Shown: positions 1 to 7,870 of the stretch, piece by piece | Numbering within the stretch: the stretch's first letter is position 1 | Layout: each line of letters begins with the position of its first letter | From: Deferribacter thermophilus | Lineage (GTDB): Bacteria; Chrysiogenota; Deferribacteres; Deferribacterales; Deferribacteraceae | Reading direction: 5' to 3' | Assembly: GCF_049472675.1 (NCBI RefSeq) | Contig: NZ_JAPNXM010000007.1 | Location: 41,240 to 105,239 of the forward strand | DNA: 64,000 nt | The notes under the pieces: model-generated | Told to the model about the DNA's origin: nothing | The model's database searches: none | The model's input: only the letters and a program-made list of their open reading frames with translations | Made by a program: the position numbers and the translations under genes

Positions 1-112
1 TTGCTGCAAAAGCTATCTGCTCTAAAATTAAAGTAAAATCGCCAGTAGCTTCTGGATATTTTCTCTGTTCTTCAATTAAAAATCTGCCAAGACTTGTAAC
101 CCCTTTTTGCAT
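1..112 (-). CDS. fbp: Fructose-1,6-bisphosphatase class I, N-terminal fragment
   Basis: This is the first 37 codons of a gene that runs off the left edge. The translation starts MQKGVTSLGRFLIEEQ and continues with a KYPEATGDFT segment followed by LEQIAFAA. This matches the N-terminus of class I fructose-1,6-bisphosphatase, which has a T-L-G-R-F-L/I-x-E-Q start and an ATGDFT-type stretch at the AMP-binding end. The enzyme hydrolyses fructose-1,6-bisphosphate in gluconeogenesis. The ATG follows the SpoIID-like stop by only 8 bases (a GAGGGG-type ribosome site overlaps that stop), so fbp is probably the last gene of the upstream cluster. The active site lies outside the window. Confidence 0.85.
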   Translation of the reverse strand, partial: MQKGVTSLGRFLIEEQRKYPEATGDFTLILEQIAFAA

Positions 113-120
113 TTAACCCC

Positions 121-1698
121 TCACCACATTTTTTTTATAACTGCACCTTCATAATAAAAATTTAATATTTCGTCAAACCTTTTTCCTGCCTCTCCCAATG
201 CTTTTCCACCCCACTGGGAATAACCAACGCCATGACCAAAACCACCACCTTTAAAAACTATTGAATTACCAACTTGTTGAATACTAAACAATATATCATA
301 CAACTTTGCAGCTCTTCTTACAGTTGTGTAAGTCCTAAGTACCTTTGTCCCGCCTGAGTGGTTAATTTTGACTTTTACAACTCTACCAGCAGGTGTAGTT
401 TTGTAGGGTGAAATTGAATATATTGTCCCAATATTTACACCTTTCCTTCTCAAATAATTCCCAATTTCGTTTAAAGTTATTTTTTTAGTCCATCTACCCA
501 TCTTCTCCTTAGCACTATAAGGGTCAGGCTTAGCACGCATGTATGGATAACCTGTGCCAAAGATATATTTTGGATCATCGATATACCAACCGGTGCTCGC
601 CGTAAAAAATGACAAAATAGGCCTATCGCGGTATGTCAACACCAAACCAGCAGTCTCCAAGACTGCCCTAACCCCCTTTTTTGTTTCGTTTTTTATACCG
701 TTATAGGCTTGATCACCTTCATTATCTACAACATCATAGCTCCAGTCTTCTCTATGCAATTTTTGATAAAGTGCATAAGTCCTTGCAGCTACTGCTTGAG
801 CCTTTAAAGTCTCTAAAGGCCAGCTGCTTGGAGACTCACTTGTAACAACACTTTTTAAATAGTCTTCAATATTTAATATATTGATAACATATAATTTACT
901 CTTGGAGACAAAAATTTTAAAATACCCACGATATCCTCTATATCCATCCTTTTTTAAAAGATATAAATATGAACTGTTAGGATAAATATAAACCGGCGAA
1001 TAAAGCTGTCTTCCGTTTAAAATTACCATTTTTCCACTTAGATAAACACTAACAACCCCATTGATATTTAAAATTAACCTTCCTGAACTGTCCTTAACTG
1101 ATATATTACCTTTTATTTTAGCTGATTTGCCTTTGAATAATCTTACCCTAATATCTGGAGCACCTTTAATATTTACAGGTGGCAATTCAAACTTCTTCTT
1201 AGGGGATACTAATGGTTTCTTTGTATATCTCTCCACAAAAAATGAAGCTGTATAGCGAAAGCGTCCAAAGGGGTAATATTGCAAATATAGTTTAAAATAT
1301 TCTAAAGCCTTTTTTTCATCTCCAAAATCATTGTAAAGTAGTGCTAACTTGTATAAAGCGGTTTCACCTTGTGGTAAATCAGGAAATTTTCTAAATATTT
1401 CTTCATATATTTTTGCAGCTTCTTCAGGCTTATCCATGTAATGAGCAAAAAGTGTTGCCTTTTGAAGTAAAGCATCAGCAACAATATATCTATTGTCAGT
1501 TGCTTCAAGAGCAGTTTCAAAAAATTCTAATGCGTCAAGATATTTGCCCACCTCAACATAATATTTCCCCTCGGCAATGGATTGCCTTGCAAAAAGGATA
1601 TCAGATACATTTGCATTATTATTTTCTGCATAAACAAATGAAACAAATATAAAAAATAAGACTGCTAACTTACTGCAAAATCTGAACATCAATCTCAT
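121..1698 (-). CDS. SpoIID/LytB-domain protein with N-terminal TPR region
   Basis: A secreted protein of about 525 residues. A signal peptide (VLFFIFVSFVYA) is followed by TPR-like helices at about residues 35-160 (SIAEGKYY, KYLDALEFFETAL, EKKALEYFKLYL). A SpoIID domain fills the C-terminal half: an SVVTSESPSSWP motif around residue 290 carries the Glu that is catalytic in the SpoIID lytic transglycosylase family, followed by LKAQAVAARTYAL and the glycine-rich GGGFGHGVGYSQWG near the end. The likely role is cutting denuded peptidoglycan strands. It overlaps the preceding FlgT-like gene by about 30 bp, so the two are probably coupled. Start choice is open: GTG 1704, ATG 1698 or ATG 1689 are in frame and none has a strong ribosome site. 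Confidence 0.8.
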   Translation of the reverse strand: MRLMFRFCSKLAVLFFIFVSFVYAENNNANVSDILFARQSIAEGKYYVEVGKYLDALEFFETALEATDNRYIVADALLQKATLFAHYMDKPEEAAKIYEEIFRKFPDLPQGETALYKLALLYNDFGDEKKALEYFKLYLQYYPFGRFRYTASFFVERYTKKPLVSPKKKFELPPVNIKGAPDIRVRLFKGKSAKIKGNISVKDSSGRLILNINGVVSVYLSGKMVILNGRQLYSPVYIYPNSSYLYLLKKDGYRGYRGYFKIFVSKSKLYVINILNIEDYLKSVVTSESPSSWPLETLKAQAVAARTYALYQKLHREDWSYDVVDNEGDQAYNGIKNETKKGVRAVLETAGLVLTYRDRPILSFFTASTGWYIDDPKYIFGTGYPYMRAKPDPYSAKEKMGRWTKKITLNEIGNYLRRKGVNIGTIYSISPYKTTPAGRVVKVKINHSGGTKVLRTYTTVRRAAKLYDILFSIQQVGNSIVFKGGGFGHGVGYSQWGGKALGEAGKRFDEILNFYYEGAVIKKMW

Positions 1699-2779
1699 AC
1701 TCACTAAATTTTACTACTTTATAATTTGGTCTGCTATTAATTGATGCAGCCAAGTATAAGGCCTTTTCAGGATACTCTACTACTAATGTGTTCATCCCTT
1801 GTTCATTAACTGATAATACCCAACTTACATACTGAATAAAGTTTTTAAACTGCATCATCTGCTGCATATCATTAACATTTGTCAAAACAAGACGAATTTT
1901 TTTAGCAGAACCTTTAATTTTATTTACAATAGTACTAATCAACTCATTTGAAACTTTCCCACTCATATCTTCTATCATTTTATATGTAGCATCTTCAACA
2001 GTAGGCCCCATACCTCTACCAGAAATATAGCCACTAGCTAAAATTACCCTTTGCCCATTCCTATTTGTAATCAATCTATAAACTAATCTACCTGTTACAA
2101 TATTGTAAGGCAAACTAACACCATAACCCACATTTTTACCTTCGCGAGCTGTCAAAGTTGTAGTAATTTTACCCACAAGCATAACATTTGATAAATATTG
2201 ATATGCCAAGTTTCTTATCATTAGAAAATTATTTGTTCTTAATGCTGTGTCCAGTTGACTAACAGAAAAAGTGCTACCTGATGCAATATCTATCACTTCA
2301 TAACCTTGAACCGATAATTCATTTATCAATTTTTCACTTAAAGGGTTAGATTCCTCAACTCTCCCATCAGGCATTACAAGTGGTAAAATTACTGAAATTG
2401 CTGTATTTCTTGAAATAGCTCCCAAAGCCTCTTTTGCTTTATTTGGCACTATAAAAGCCGAAATTTGAACCCAATAAACACCTTGATTTTGCCCTTCTTT
2501 AAGAATTTGAAAACCTTTTATAACACCTTGAGTTTCAGACTTTATCGCTTCATCAACCAAAACGGCATTCTGAACAACACTTTGAGCTTTTACTTTGACT
2601 CCTGCTGCCTGTTCTAAGGCAAACCACTTTGCTCTTGCTATAGCCTGCAATCTTGCTGTTTGAATATCATTATTTACTATTTCTGCTTCTCCATAAGACT
2701 GTACAAAAATACCCTGCTCTCCCATCGCAAAGACAAAAACAGGAATTAATAAAAACAAAAAAACAATAATTTTCTTCAT
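1670..2779 (-). CDS. FlgT/LPP20-like secreted protein
   Basis: 369 residues with a signal peptide (IIVFLFLLIPVFVFA). The N-terminal part (residues about 25-125) has the FlgT_N/LPP20 pattern: YGEAEIVNNDIQTARLQAIARAKWFALEQAAGVKV, then an Asn/Val-rich turn and GVIKGFQILKEG. The middle (residues 130-270) resembles the FlgT/CsgG-type nucleotide-binding-like fold (VILPLVMPDGR, RNLAYQYLSNVMLVGKIT). FlgT of Vibrio is a periplasmic part of the flagellar H-ring, but no flagellar gene lies nearby, so the family name should not be read as a flagellar role. A GAGGG ribosome site precedes the ATG. It is the fourth gene of the CsgG-led cluster. Confidence 0.65.
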   Translation of the reverse strand: MKKIIVFLFLLIPVFVFAMGEQGIFVQSYGEAEIVNNDIQTARLQAIARAKWFALEQAAGVKVKAQSVVQNAVLVDEAIKSETQGVIKGFQILKEGQNQGVYWVQISAFIVPNKAKEALGAISRNTAISVILPLVMPDGRVEESNPLSEKLINELSVQGYEVIDIASGSTFSVSQLDTALRTNNFLMIRNLAYQYLSNVMLVGKITTTLTAREGKNVGYGVSLPYNIVTGRLVYRLITNRNGQRVILASGYISGRGMGPTVEDATYKMIEDMSGKVSNELISTIVNKIKGSAKKIRLVLTNVNDMQQMMQFKNFIQYVSWVLSVNEQGMNTLVVEYPEKALYLAASINSRPNYKVVKFSEYEIDVQILQ

Positions 2780-2831
2780 AACTTACCCTCAACTAATAGC
2801 TTTAATTTAAACAGAAAGTAGGGCAAAAGCC

Positions 2832-3905
2832 CTACTTTAATACAAATACTACTTTAGCACCTTCTAAGAAATTTGTTTTCTGATTAGATGAAAAAATAGC
2901 AGTGGCATCATCACCAGATACCTTTACATCAGTAAACTTCACAACACCTACTGCCTTTACAACAAGAGGATTTTTAACCCCTCTTTCTGAAAGAATAGCT
3001 TTTGCCTTACCAATTTCGTTTGTGTAATCACCACACCCTCTTTGTGCTAAAATATCTTCAGCTATCTTAGTTGGATCATAAATTATTTCACCTTTTTCAT
3101 TCAAAATTCTATTTATTAATGCTGGTCTAAAGTTTGTGCCAGTAGTATCTACAATTAACCCATCATAAACCTGTGGTGCAGGAGGTACAACCTGAGGTTG
3201 AAATGCTGGAGCAGGTGGAACTGCATTAAATATAGCTTGTCTAGCATTTGGATCCTGAAACATTGTAGTAACAAAAGATTTTGTGCCCACCTCTAAACAA
3301 ACATAACCAACACCCTGGCTCATATCATAATATCTACCACACTCTCTTGCTCCCTGTAAAAAGCCTTGAACAGTTGATCTTATAACATCATTTACTAACA
3401 AACCATTTTGAACAGTCGTATCACCAGCAACTGTAACACCCTGAAGAACCTCTAATAAATCTCTCTGAGCTACAACCTTTGCAGCCCTTAATGCTGCATA
3501 TCTTCTCTGTCCAGCCTCTGATTCACCTATAACTCTAATATATCCAGTTGCAAATGCAGCTTGAGGATTTGTTATTGGCTGTGGTAATGGTGGCATACCA
3601 CCCATCATTTGAGGTTGAGGCTGCATCATTTGAGGATTATATTGACCACCTCCATAAGGTTGTTGCATAGGCTGTTGCATTGGTTGCTGCATCATCTGTC
3701 CACCATATTGACCCGGTTGTTGCATCATTTGTTGATTATTTGGTTGTTGATAGTTTGGTGCCTGTTGATTATATGGAGCAGGTTGCTGATAAGCAGGGTT
3801 ATACGGTTGATTATAAGGTTGATTATATGTCTGTGCAAAAACAGACAAACTAAACAGCATAAATATAAATAGTAATATAGCATACACAAATTTATTTACT
3901 CTCAT
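2832..3905 (-). CDS. LPP20-family secreted protein with Gln/Pro/Asn-rich N-terminal linker
   Basis: About 357 residues. A signal peptide (AILLFIFMLFSLSVFA) is followed by about 75 residues of low complexity built from NQPY, QQP, MMQQP and QMM repeats (bases about 3590-3830). Then comes an LPP20-like domain (GYIRVIGESEAGQRRYAALRA, VVAQRDLLEVLQGV, STVQGFLQGA). The C-terminal domain contains YDGLIVD, RGVKNPLVVKA and a final VVFVLK strand. The ATG at 3905 is chosen because AAGGAGG sits 5 bases upstream, overlapping the stop of the preceding gene; a longer reading frame to 3926 lacks such a site. The low-complexity segment suggests an extended periplasmic or surface tether. Exact function unknown. 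Confidence 0.65.
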   Translation of the reverse strand: MRVNKFVYAILLFIFMLFSLSVFAQTYNQPYNQPYNPAYQQPAPYNQQAPNYQQPNNQQMMQQPGQYGGQMMQQPMQQPMQQPYGGGQYNPQMMQPQPQMMGGMPPLPQPITNPQAAFATGYIRVIGESEAGQRRYAALRAAKVVAQRDLLEVLQGVTVAGDTTVQNGLLVNDVIRSTVQGFLQGARECGRYYDMSQGVGYVCLEVGTKSFVTTMFQDPNARQAIFNAVPPAPAFQPQVVPPAPQVYDGLIVDTTGTNFRPALINRILNEKGEIIYDPTKIAEDILAQRGCGDYTNEIGKAKAILSERGVKNPLVVKAVGVVKFTDVKVSGDDATAIFSSNQKTNFLEGAKVVFVLK

Positions 3906-3915
3906 CACCGCCTCC

Positions 3916-5130
3916 TTAATAAACATTCAAAGTCTGTCTCAACACTCTAATAGCCAATAGAGCTTCAGCACCATCAACATTATCATCTGGCCTAAATTCA
4001 CCAGATAACTCTGTTTCCATCAAACCTCTTGTAACAACATTCATTACAGCATTAAACCATGGTGCTGTAGGGCTAACATCTGGATAAGGAGAATTTTCCT
4101 GCCCAAAATACTTTCTTGGTAATGATTCATCACTAGTCAATTTAACCAATACATCTTCTAAAATTAGTGCAAACTCCTTACGAGTTAATGGTTTATTTGG
4201 GAAAAACAGATAAGCCTTTGTCGTCTCATCATATATTGGAGAAAGACCTCTTATATTCCACTTAAGTATTGTTTCAATCTCTGGTCTAAATGGATGGTTT
4301 AAAATATCAGCAGGGATAAATTCTGGTTTCATTTTTGCAATTTGCGATTTTACAGGTATACGCCCTTCCATAATCTTTTCAATTCTAAGTTCATCCACTA
4401 AAAGTGCGGCGAAATCCGCTCTTGAAACCTCATCTTTTACTGCAATCTTTTTACCTACATCACCTACTGTAATTCCAGCCATAGCCCTTACGATCTTGTC
4501 AGTTTTCTTCCACATTGCATTTGCAGGAGCATGCCATTTACTTTGCCTTGACATATTCAAAACATTTGCAAAAGAATCCCTTGCTTTTTGAAACTCTTCA
4601 CCTTTGAGATAAGCAACACCCATAAAATATTCTAGAGCCTCAGGCCCTTGATAATAAGGTAATTTGTTAAAATTAACATCTTTTTCTATACTTTTAGCAT
4701 CATCATAAAAATCTTTTGCATCTTCTAACCAATCCTCTAAACGCAATTCAGTATAAGTTCTTATACCTGTAACATAATAAATATATTTTTGATCTTTATT
4801 CTTTGCATATTTTTTAGCCTTCTTTAAACTTTCAAGACTTCTTTCTACCCAAACCTGTTTTTCACCCATATCAGCTTTACTATTTGCTATCATTGCCAAA
4901 GTTAAAGATTTTCCTGCATAACCAGGAGAATATTTTGGATCACATTGAATTGAACGCTCAAATTTTATATTTGCATTGTTTATGTCACCTTTTTCTATCA
5001 ATTCCATCCCAGTAAAATAGTTATGCTCTGGATTATCAGTTGGCGAATTACAAACAGTTTTAGGTTTAGAGCAGCTAACAAACATAAACGCAACTATCAC
5101 ACTTAAAACTAATAATAATTTTCTTCTCAT
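3916..5130 (-). CDS. TPR lipoprotein with C-terminal SLH-like repeats
   Basis: 404 residues. A signal peptide ends in a lipobox (FMFVSC|S), so this is a predicted lipoprotein. TPR-like repeats cover residues about 35-205 (NYFTGMELIEKGDINNA, SPGYAGKSLTLAM, EEFQKARDSFANVL). The C-terminal 180 residues hold S-layer-homology-like units: one with VSRADFAALLVDEL, one with FFPNKPLTRKEFALILEDVL and one with YPDVSPTAPWFNAV, TRGLM, FRPDDNVDGAEALLAI. SLH domains bind cell-wall polymers, or in Gram-negative lineages help tether the outer membrane. The gene lies 11 bp after the CsgG-like gene and 10 bp before the LPP20 gene, so it is operonic. Confidence 0.7.
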   Translation of the reverse strand: MRRKLLLVLSVIVAFMFVSCSKPKTVCNSPTDNPEHNYFTGMELIEKGDINNANIKFERSIQCDPKYSPGYAGKSLTLAMIANSKADMGEKQVWVERSLESLKKAKKYAKNKDQKYIYYVTGIRTYTELRLEDWLEDAKDFYDDAKSIEKDVNFNKLPYYQGPEALEYFMGVAYLKGEEFQKARDSFANVLNMSRQSKWHAPANAMWKKTDKIVRAMAGITVGDVGKKIAVKDEVSRADFAALLVDELRIEKIMEGRIPVKSQIAKMKPEFIPADILNHPFRPEIETILKWNIRGLSPIYDETTKAYLFFPNKPLTRKEFALILEDVLVKLTSDESLPRKYFGQENSPYPDVSPTAPWFNAVMNVVTRGLMETELSGEFRPDDNVDGAEALLAIRVLRQTLNVY

Positions 5131-5141
5131 TTTATTACCCC

Positions 5142-6332
5142 CTAAAATAGTTTTTTCATCAATCCTTGACCTTCTAATTTAGCCCTTAGAACTAAAGTAC
5201 CAATTTTAAGCCTTTTTCTATGTTGCTCATCCCCCTCTATTTTTACCCAACACTGATTTTCATCAACCTGATCAGTAACAATTAATTCAACAGGGATTTT
5301 TGCTTTACTACAACTATGTGTTCCTTTGAAAGGATCTCTAATTTCCATAAAATCATAAGCTATTAACTTTTGCCCTGGTTTAATACCGTTTGCCCTACCA
5401 AGATTTACAAGAGCCACCTGCTTATTTCCTCTCAATTGAATTATATAACCTTTTATGGCAAACAGTTGTGATAATTCAGGTTTTATATCCAAAGCAGCTT
5501 CACCCATAGCTTTTTTAGCTGCAGTAATTATCAATTCTGGATTAAAATTTGGTTGTTTACCTGCAAGTTCTCTGCCTTTAACTTTTTTAGATGCAATAAT
5601 TCTACCTGTGGCAACATCTATAATTTTTACAGTCATTTCTACATTTACATTCCATCCCTCTGTAGTTGCTTCTAAAATAGATAAAGCAAGATTTGCTAAC
5701 GCATTATCTGATTTCTTCTTTTTAGAAGGTGGTACATACTCTGCTTTAATATTATCAACAGAACCAGTAATAATATAACTAACACCAGCAATTTTACCTA
5801 ATTGAACTAATGTATTGGGATCTGCAACATTCATCTGAAAACCCTGCTCTTGCATAACCTGTTGAATATTAGATCTTGTAAAAACCTCTACACCACCCAT
5901 ATTTACAACAATATCTTCAACAGCACTTTGTGCATACGCCCCTATATTAGGTGATATCTGTCTCATAAATGTATTTATATCTTTTGAATATTTAACTTTT
6001 GTTTTGCTAGCTCCAACATAACCAACCCCAACAGCACCAGGCGCAACAACAGCTCCAGCAACACCCCCTTCTACATGAGTCCTAGTACCTTGACCTCTAA
6101 TAGAAGTATTTGAACCTGTCATTTTCCCAAAAGTAGTATTATTTTGAAAATCTACTACCGCTACTCTTAGCTGCCTTGTTTCATACTGAGCTCTACATAC
6201 TTGAGGAACCTGCACCTGCTCAGTATCTGCAGGCACTATTGATAAAGCCATAGGATCAACTTTTGGTGTCCCACAAGAAACAAGAAAAATAATAACTGTT
6301 ACAATAAGTAAACAAAGACAAATTTTCCTCAT
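5142..6332 (-). CDS. CsgG-family lipoprotein
   Basis: 396 residues with a signal peptide and lipobox (VIIFLVSC|G). The central domain matches the CsgG/HfaB/LpoB superfamily: RVAVVDFQNNTTFGK, a Gly-rich region, SAVEDIVVNMGGVEVFTRSNIQQVMQEQ, LGKIAGVSYIITGSVD, then MTVKIIDVATGRIIASKKVKG. CsgG forms the outer-membrane curli secretion pore, but the fold is also used by non-pore lipoproteins that activate cell-wall synthases, and no curli subunit is encoded here. An extra C-terminal domain (LVNLGRANGIKPGQKLIAYD) resembles the FlgT C-terminus. It heads the minus-strand cluster and is probably transcribed from the AT-rich gap at 6333-6431. Confidence 0.75.
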   Translation of the reverse strand: MRKICLCLLIVTVIIFLVSCGTPKVDPMALSIVPADTEQVQVPQVCRAQYETRQLRVAVVDFQNNTTFGKMTGSNTSIRGQGTRTHVEGGVAGAVVAPGAVGVGYVGASKTKVKYSKDINTFMRQISPNIGAYAQSAVEDIVVNMGGVEVFTRSNIQQVMQEQGFQMNVADPNTLVQLGKIAGVSYIITGSVDNIKAEYVPPSKKKKSDNALANLALSILEATTEGWNVNVEMTVKIIDVATGRIIASKKVKGRELAGKQPNFNPELIITAAKKAMGEAALDIKPELSQLFAIKGYIIQLRGNKQVALVNLGRANGIKPGQKLIAYDFMEIRDPFKGTHSCSKAKIPVELIVTDQVDENQCWVKIEGDEQHRKRLKIGTLVLRAKLEGQGLMKKLF

Positions 6333-6366
6333 AACCCACTCCCTCTTTATTTTTTATTCATTTTAT

Positions 6367-6395
6367 AATATAAAGTATAACACATTATATCACAA
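6367..6395 (-). promoter_or_regulatory. Candidate sigma70 promoter of the CsgG-led cluster
   Basis: On the minus strand TTGTGA is separated by 17 bases from TATATT, about 35 bp upstream of the CsgG-like ATG. The whole gap is very AT-rich, so chance matches are likely and an overlapping TATAAT is also present. The divergent gene at 6432 must have its start in the same gap. Confidence 0.35.
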
Positions 6396-6431
6396 AAATA
6401 TATTTTTTTTAAAAATTTTTAGGAGTCAATT

Positions 6432-6821
6432 ATGAATGAAAAGTCACTTTGGGAATTTTTAGAAAAACACTTAAACGCCATCTACACAGGTGATTTTAAA
6501 ACCTATGAAGAAACAACACACAAAGACCTCACTTTATACGAATGGTTTGTAGCTCCTCATAGAATAGAAGGTTTAAATTTTCACAAATTTATGATGGAAA
6601 ATAACTGGGCAAATACTCATGACGGTTTTAATATTCATCTCACAGATAAAAAAGCTCAAATATATAATGATACAGCTATACTTACCTATACATTAATAAT
6701 TTCCTACAAAAATGAAGGGAAGATAGAGCATAAAGTCGTAAATGAAACAAGAGTGGTAATAAAATTTGGCAACACACTAAAAGTAGTCCATGTACATAAA
6801 AGCCCAGGGAAAGAGCAATAA
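6432..6821 (+). CDS. SnoaL-like / CaMKII-association-domain protein
   Basis: 129 residues, one cone-shaped NTF2-like domain. The start (LWEFLEKHLNAIYTGDFKTYEETT), the RIEGLNFHKFMMEN segment and the closing VVNETRVVIKFGNTLKVVHVHKS follow the pattern of the CaMKII association-domain family found as stand-alone proteins in bacteria. Related proteins form oligomers and may bind small hydrophobic ligands; no catalytic residues can be assigned. AGGAG lies about 6 bases before the ATG. It is transcribed alone, and a hairpin terminator overlaps its stop. Confidence 0.7.
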   Translation: MNEKSLWEFLEKHLNAIYTGDFKTYEETTHKDLTLYEWFVAPHRIEGLNFHKFMMENNWANTHDGFNIHLTDKKAQIYNDTAILTYTLIISYKNEGKIEHKVVNETRVVIKFGNTLKVVHVHKSPGKEQ

Positions 6822-6836
6822 TGCTCTTCCCCTCTT
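6807..6836. terminator. Rho-independent terminator (likely bidirectional)
   Basis: A stem of about 10 bp (GGGAAAGAGC paired with GCTCTTCCC) straddles the stop codon of the SnoaL-like gene and is followed by a CTCTTCTCTTTT tract. It separates that gene from the convergent cupin gene. Boundaries are good to about 2 bases. Confidence 0.6.
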
Positions 6837-6845
6837 CTCTTTTAA

Positions 6846-7193
6846 TTAATACTCCCCTTTTGATGGAACAATACAAATAAATTCAAAATCCTCTTCCCCA
6901 GCATTTAAAAATTGATGTTCAATATTGTTTGGGACAAAAGCTATTGATCCTTTTTCCACATTATACTCTTTTCCATCCATATATAAAATCCCTTGTCCAC
7001 CAATTACATAATTAATGTGTGGCCAATCATGTGAATGCCTCGGTGTTTTTCCCCCTTTTTCAATTCTAAAAACTCTCATCACATAATCATCCCAGCCTTC
7101 ATTTTTTCCAATTGCTACTTTTTTAAATACCTTTTCAGCTTCTTTCATATTCATTGCTACTTCTTCCTTATCCTTTAAATGACCAACAAACAT
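6846..7193 (-). CDS. Small cupin-domain protein
   Basis: 115 residues forming a single cupin barrel. Motif 1 is seen as TPRHSHDWPHINYVIGGQG, with the His residues that normally bind a metal, and motif 2 as GSIAFVPNNIEHQF with another His. Residues 25-110 hold the barrel. Such small cupins are used as dioxygenases, isomerases or sensors and the substrate cannot be deduced. The start is the ATG at 7193, just after the stop of the methyltransferase-like gene and preceded by a G-rich ribosome site, so the two genes are co-transcribed. Confidence 0.75.
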   Translation of the reverse strand: MFVGHLKDKEEVAMNMKEAEKVFKKVAIGKNEGWDDYVMRVFRIEKGGKTPRHSHDWPHINYVIGGQGILYMDGKEYNVEKGSIAFVPNNIEHQFLNAGEEDFEFICIVPSKGEY

Positions 7194-7194
7194 T

Positions 7195-7629
7195 TTAACC
7201 CCCTTTTTTCATTAAAAATGTAGTATATTCTTCACCATAAAAACCTTTAACCAACTCAAATCCACCATTACAATATATTTTTCTGATTTCATAATTTTCC
7301 TCTATGGGTATACCAGATAAAATAAGAAATCCATTTTTATTTTTCATCCAATTAAAAATATACCCCTTTAAATTAACAATGATATCAAAATAAATATTTG
7401 CAATTATAATATCATAATTACCTTTAATAGCTCTTTCATCAGAACATATAACAAAACAGTTTTTAACATCATTTATTGCCGTATTTTCTTTAAAATTCTT
7501 ACATGCGTCAAAAGATATATCATAACCCACCACTTTTTTTGCACCTAAAATACTAGCATAAATACTCAAAATCCCTGTACCAGAGCCAATATCCAAAACA
7601 GATTTATTATTGAAATCAATATAATCCAT
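7195..7629 (-). CDS. PrmA-like methyltransferase domain, 5' end missing or disrupted
   Basis: 144 residues from the only in-frame ATG. It has the AdoMet-binding motif VLDIGSGTGILSIYAS, acidic motif II (VVGYDIS) and a YDIIIANIYFDII segment, all typical of ribosomal protein L11 methyltransferase (PrmA). The same frame extends upstream without a stop to 7704 and encodes SSFGSGEHETT, the conserved PrmA motif just before motif I, so the ATG at 7629 is internal to the original domain. At 7697-7705 an A9 run is followed upstream by a stop; moving one base there joins an 11-codon frame beginning at ATG 7732. The N-terminal substrate-recognition domain of about 60-100 residues is absent. Either a decayed gene or one expressed through slippage. 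Confidence 0.6.
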   Translation of the reverse strand: MDYIDFNNKSVLDIGSGTGILSIYASILGAKKVVGYDISFDACKNFKENTAINDVKNCFVICSDERAIKGNYDIIIANIYFDIIVNLKGYIFNWMKNKNGFLILSGIPIEENYEIRKIYCNGGFELVKGFYGEEYTTFLMKKGG

Positions 7630-7815
7630 AAATTTTAAGCAACTTAAAGTGGTCTCATGCTCACCACTGCCAAATGAGGATACTTTTATCCTTATCTTTT
7701 TTTTTCAAATTTAATACTTTTATAGAATCCATATAAATCTATTATCAATAAAAATTCAAATTGCAACAAATTACTTTATAACACCGTTTTTATATATAAA
7801 AAGTCTAAATTAACT

Positions 7816-7844
7816 TTGACTTAGATAAAAAATAATAATATTAA
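7816..7844 (+). promoter_or_regulatory. Candidate promoter of asd
   Basis: TTGACT and TATTAA with a 17-base spacer, ending 26 bases before the asd ATG. A GGGGGGT ribosome site lies between. The remaining gap from 7705 to 7815 holds only the remnant 5' part of the prmA-like gene on the other strand. Confidence 0.55.
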
Positions 7845-7870
7845 ATAAGAAACTTAATTGGGGGGTTATT

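Noticed and set aside
1670..2779. Flagellar operon member (FlgT)
   Set aside because: The domain is FlgT-like, but no flagellar gene is in the neighbourhood and the cluster is led by CsgG and SLH proteins, so a flagellar role is not supported.
3609..3872. 87-codon plus-strand frame of Leu/His/Arg-rich sequence
   Set aside because: It is the reverse complement of the Gln/Pro/Asn repeat region of the LPP20 gene and has no ribosome site or homology.
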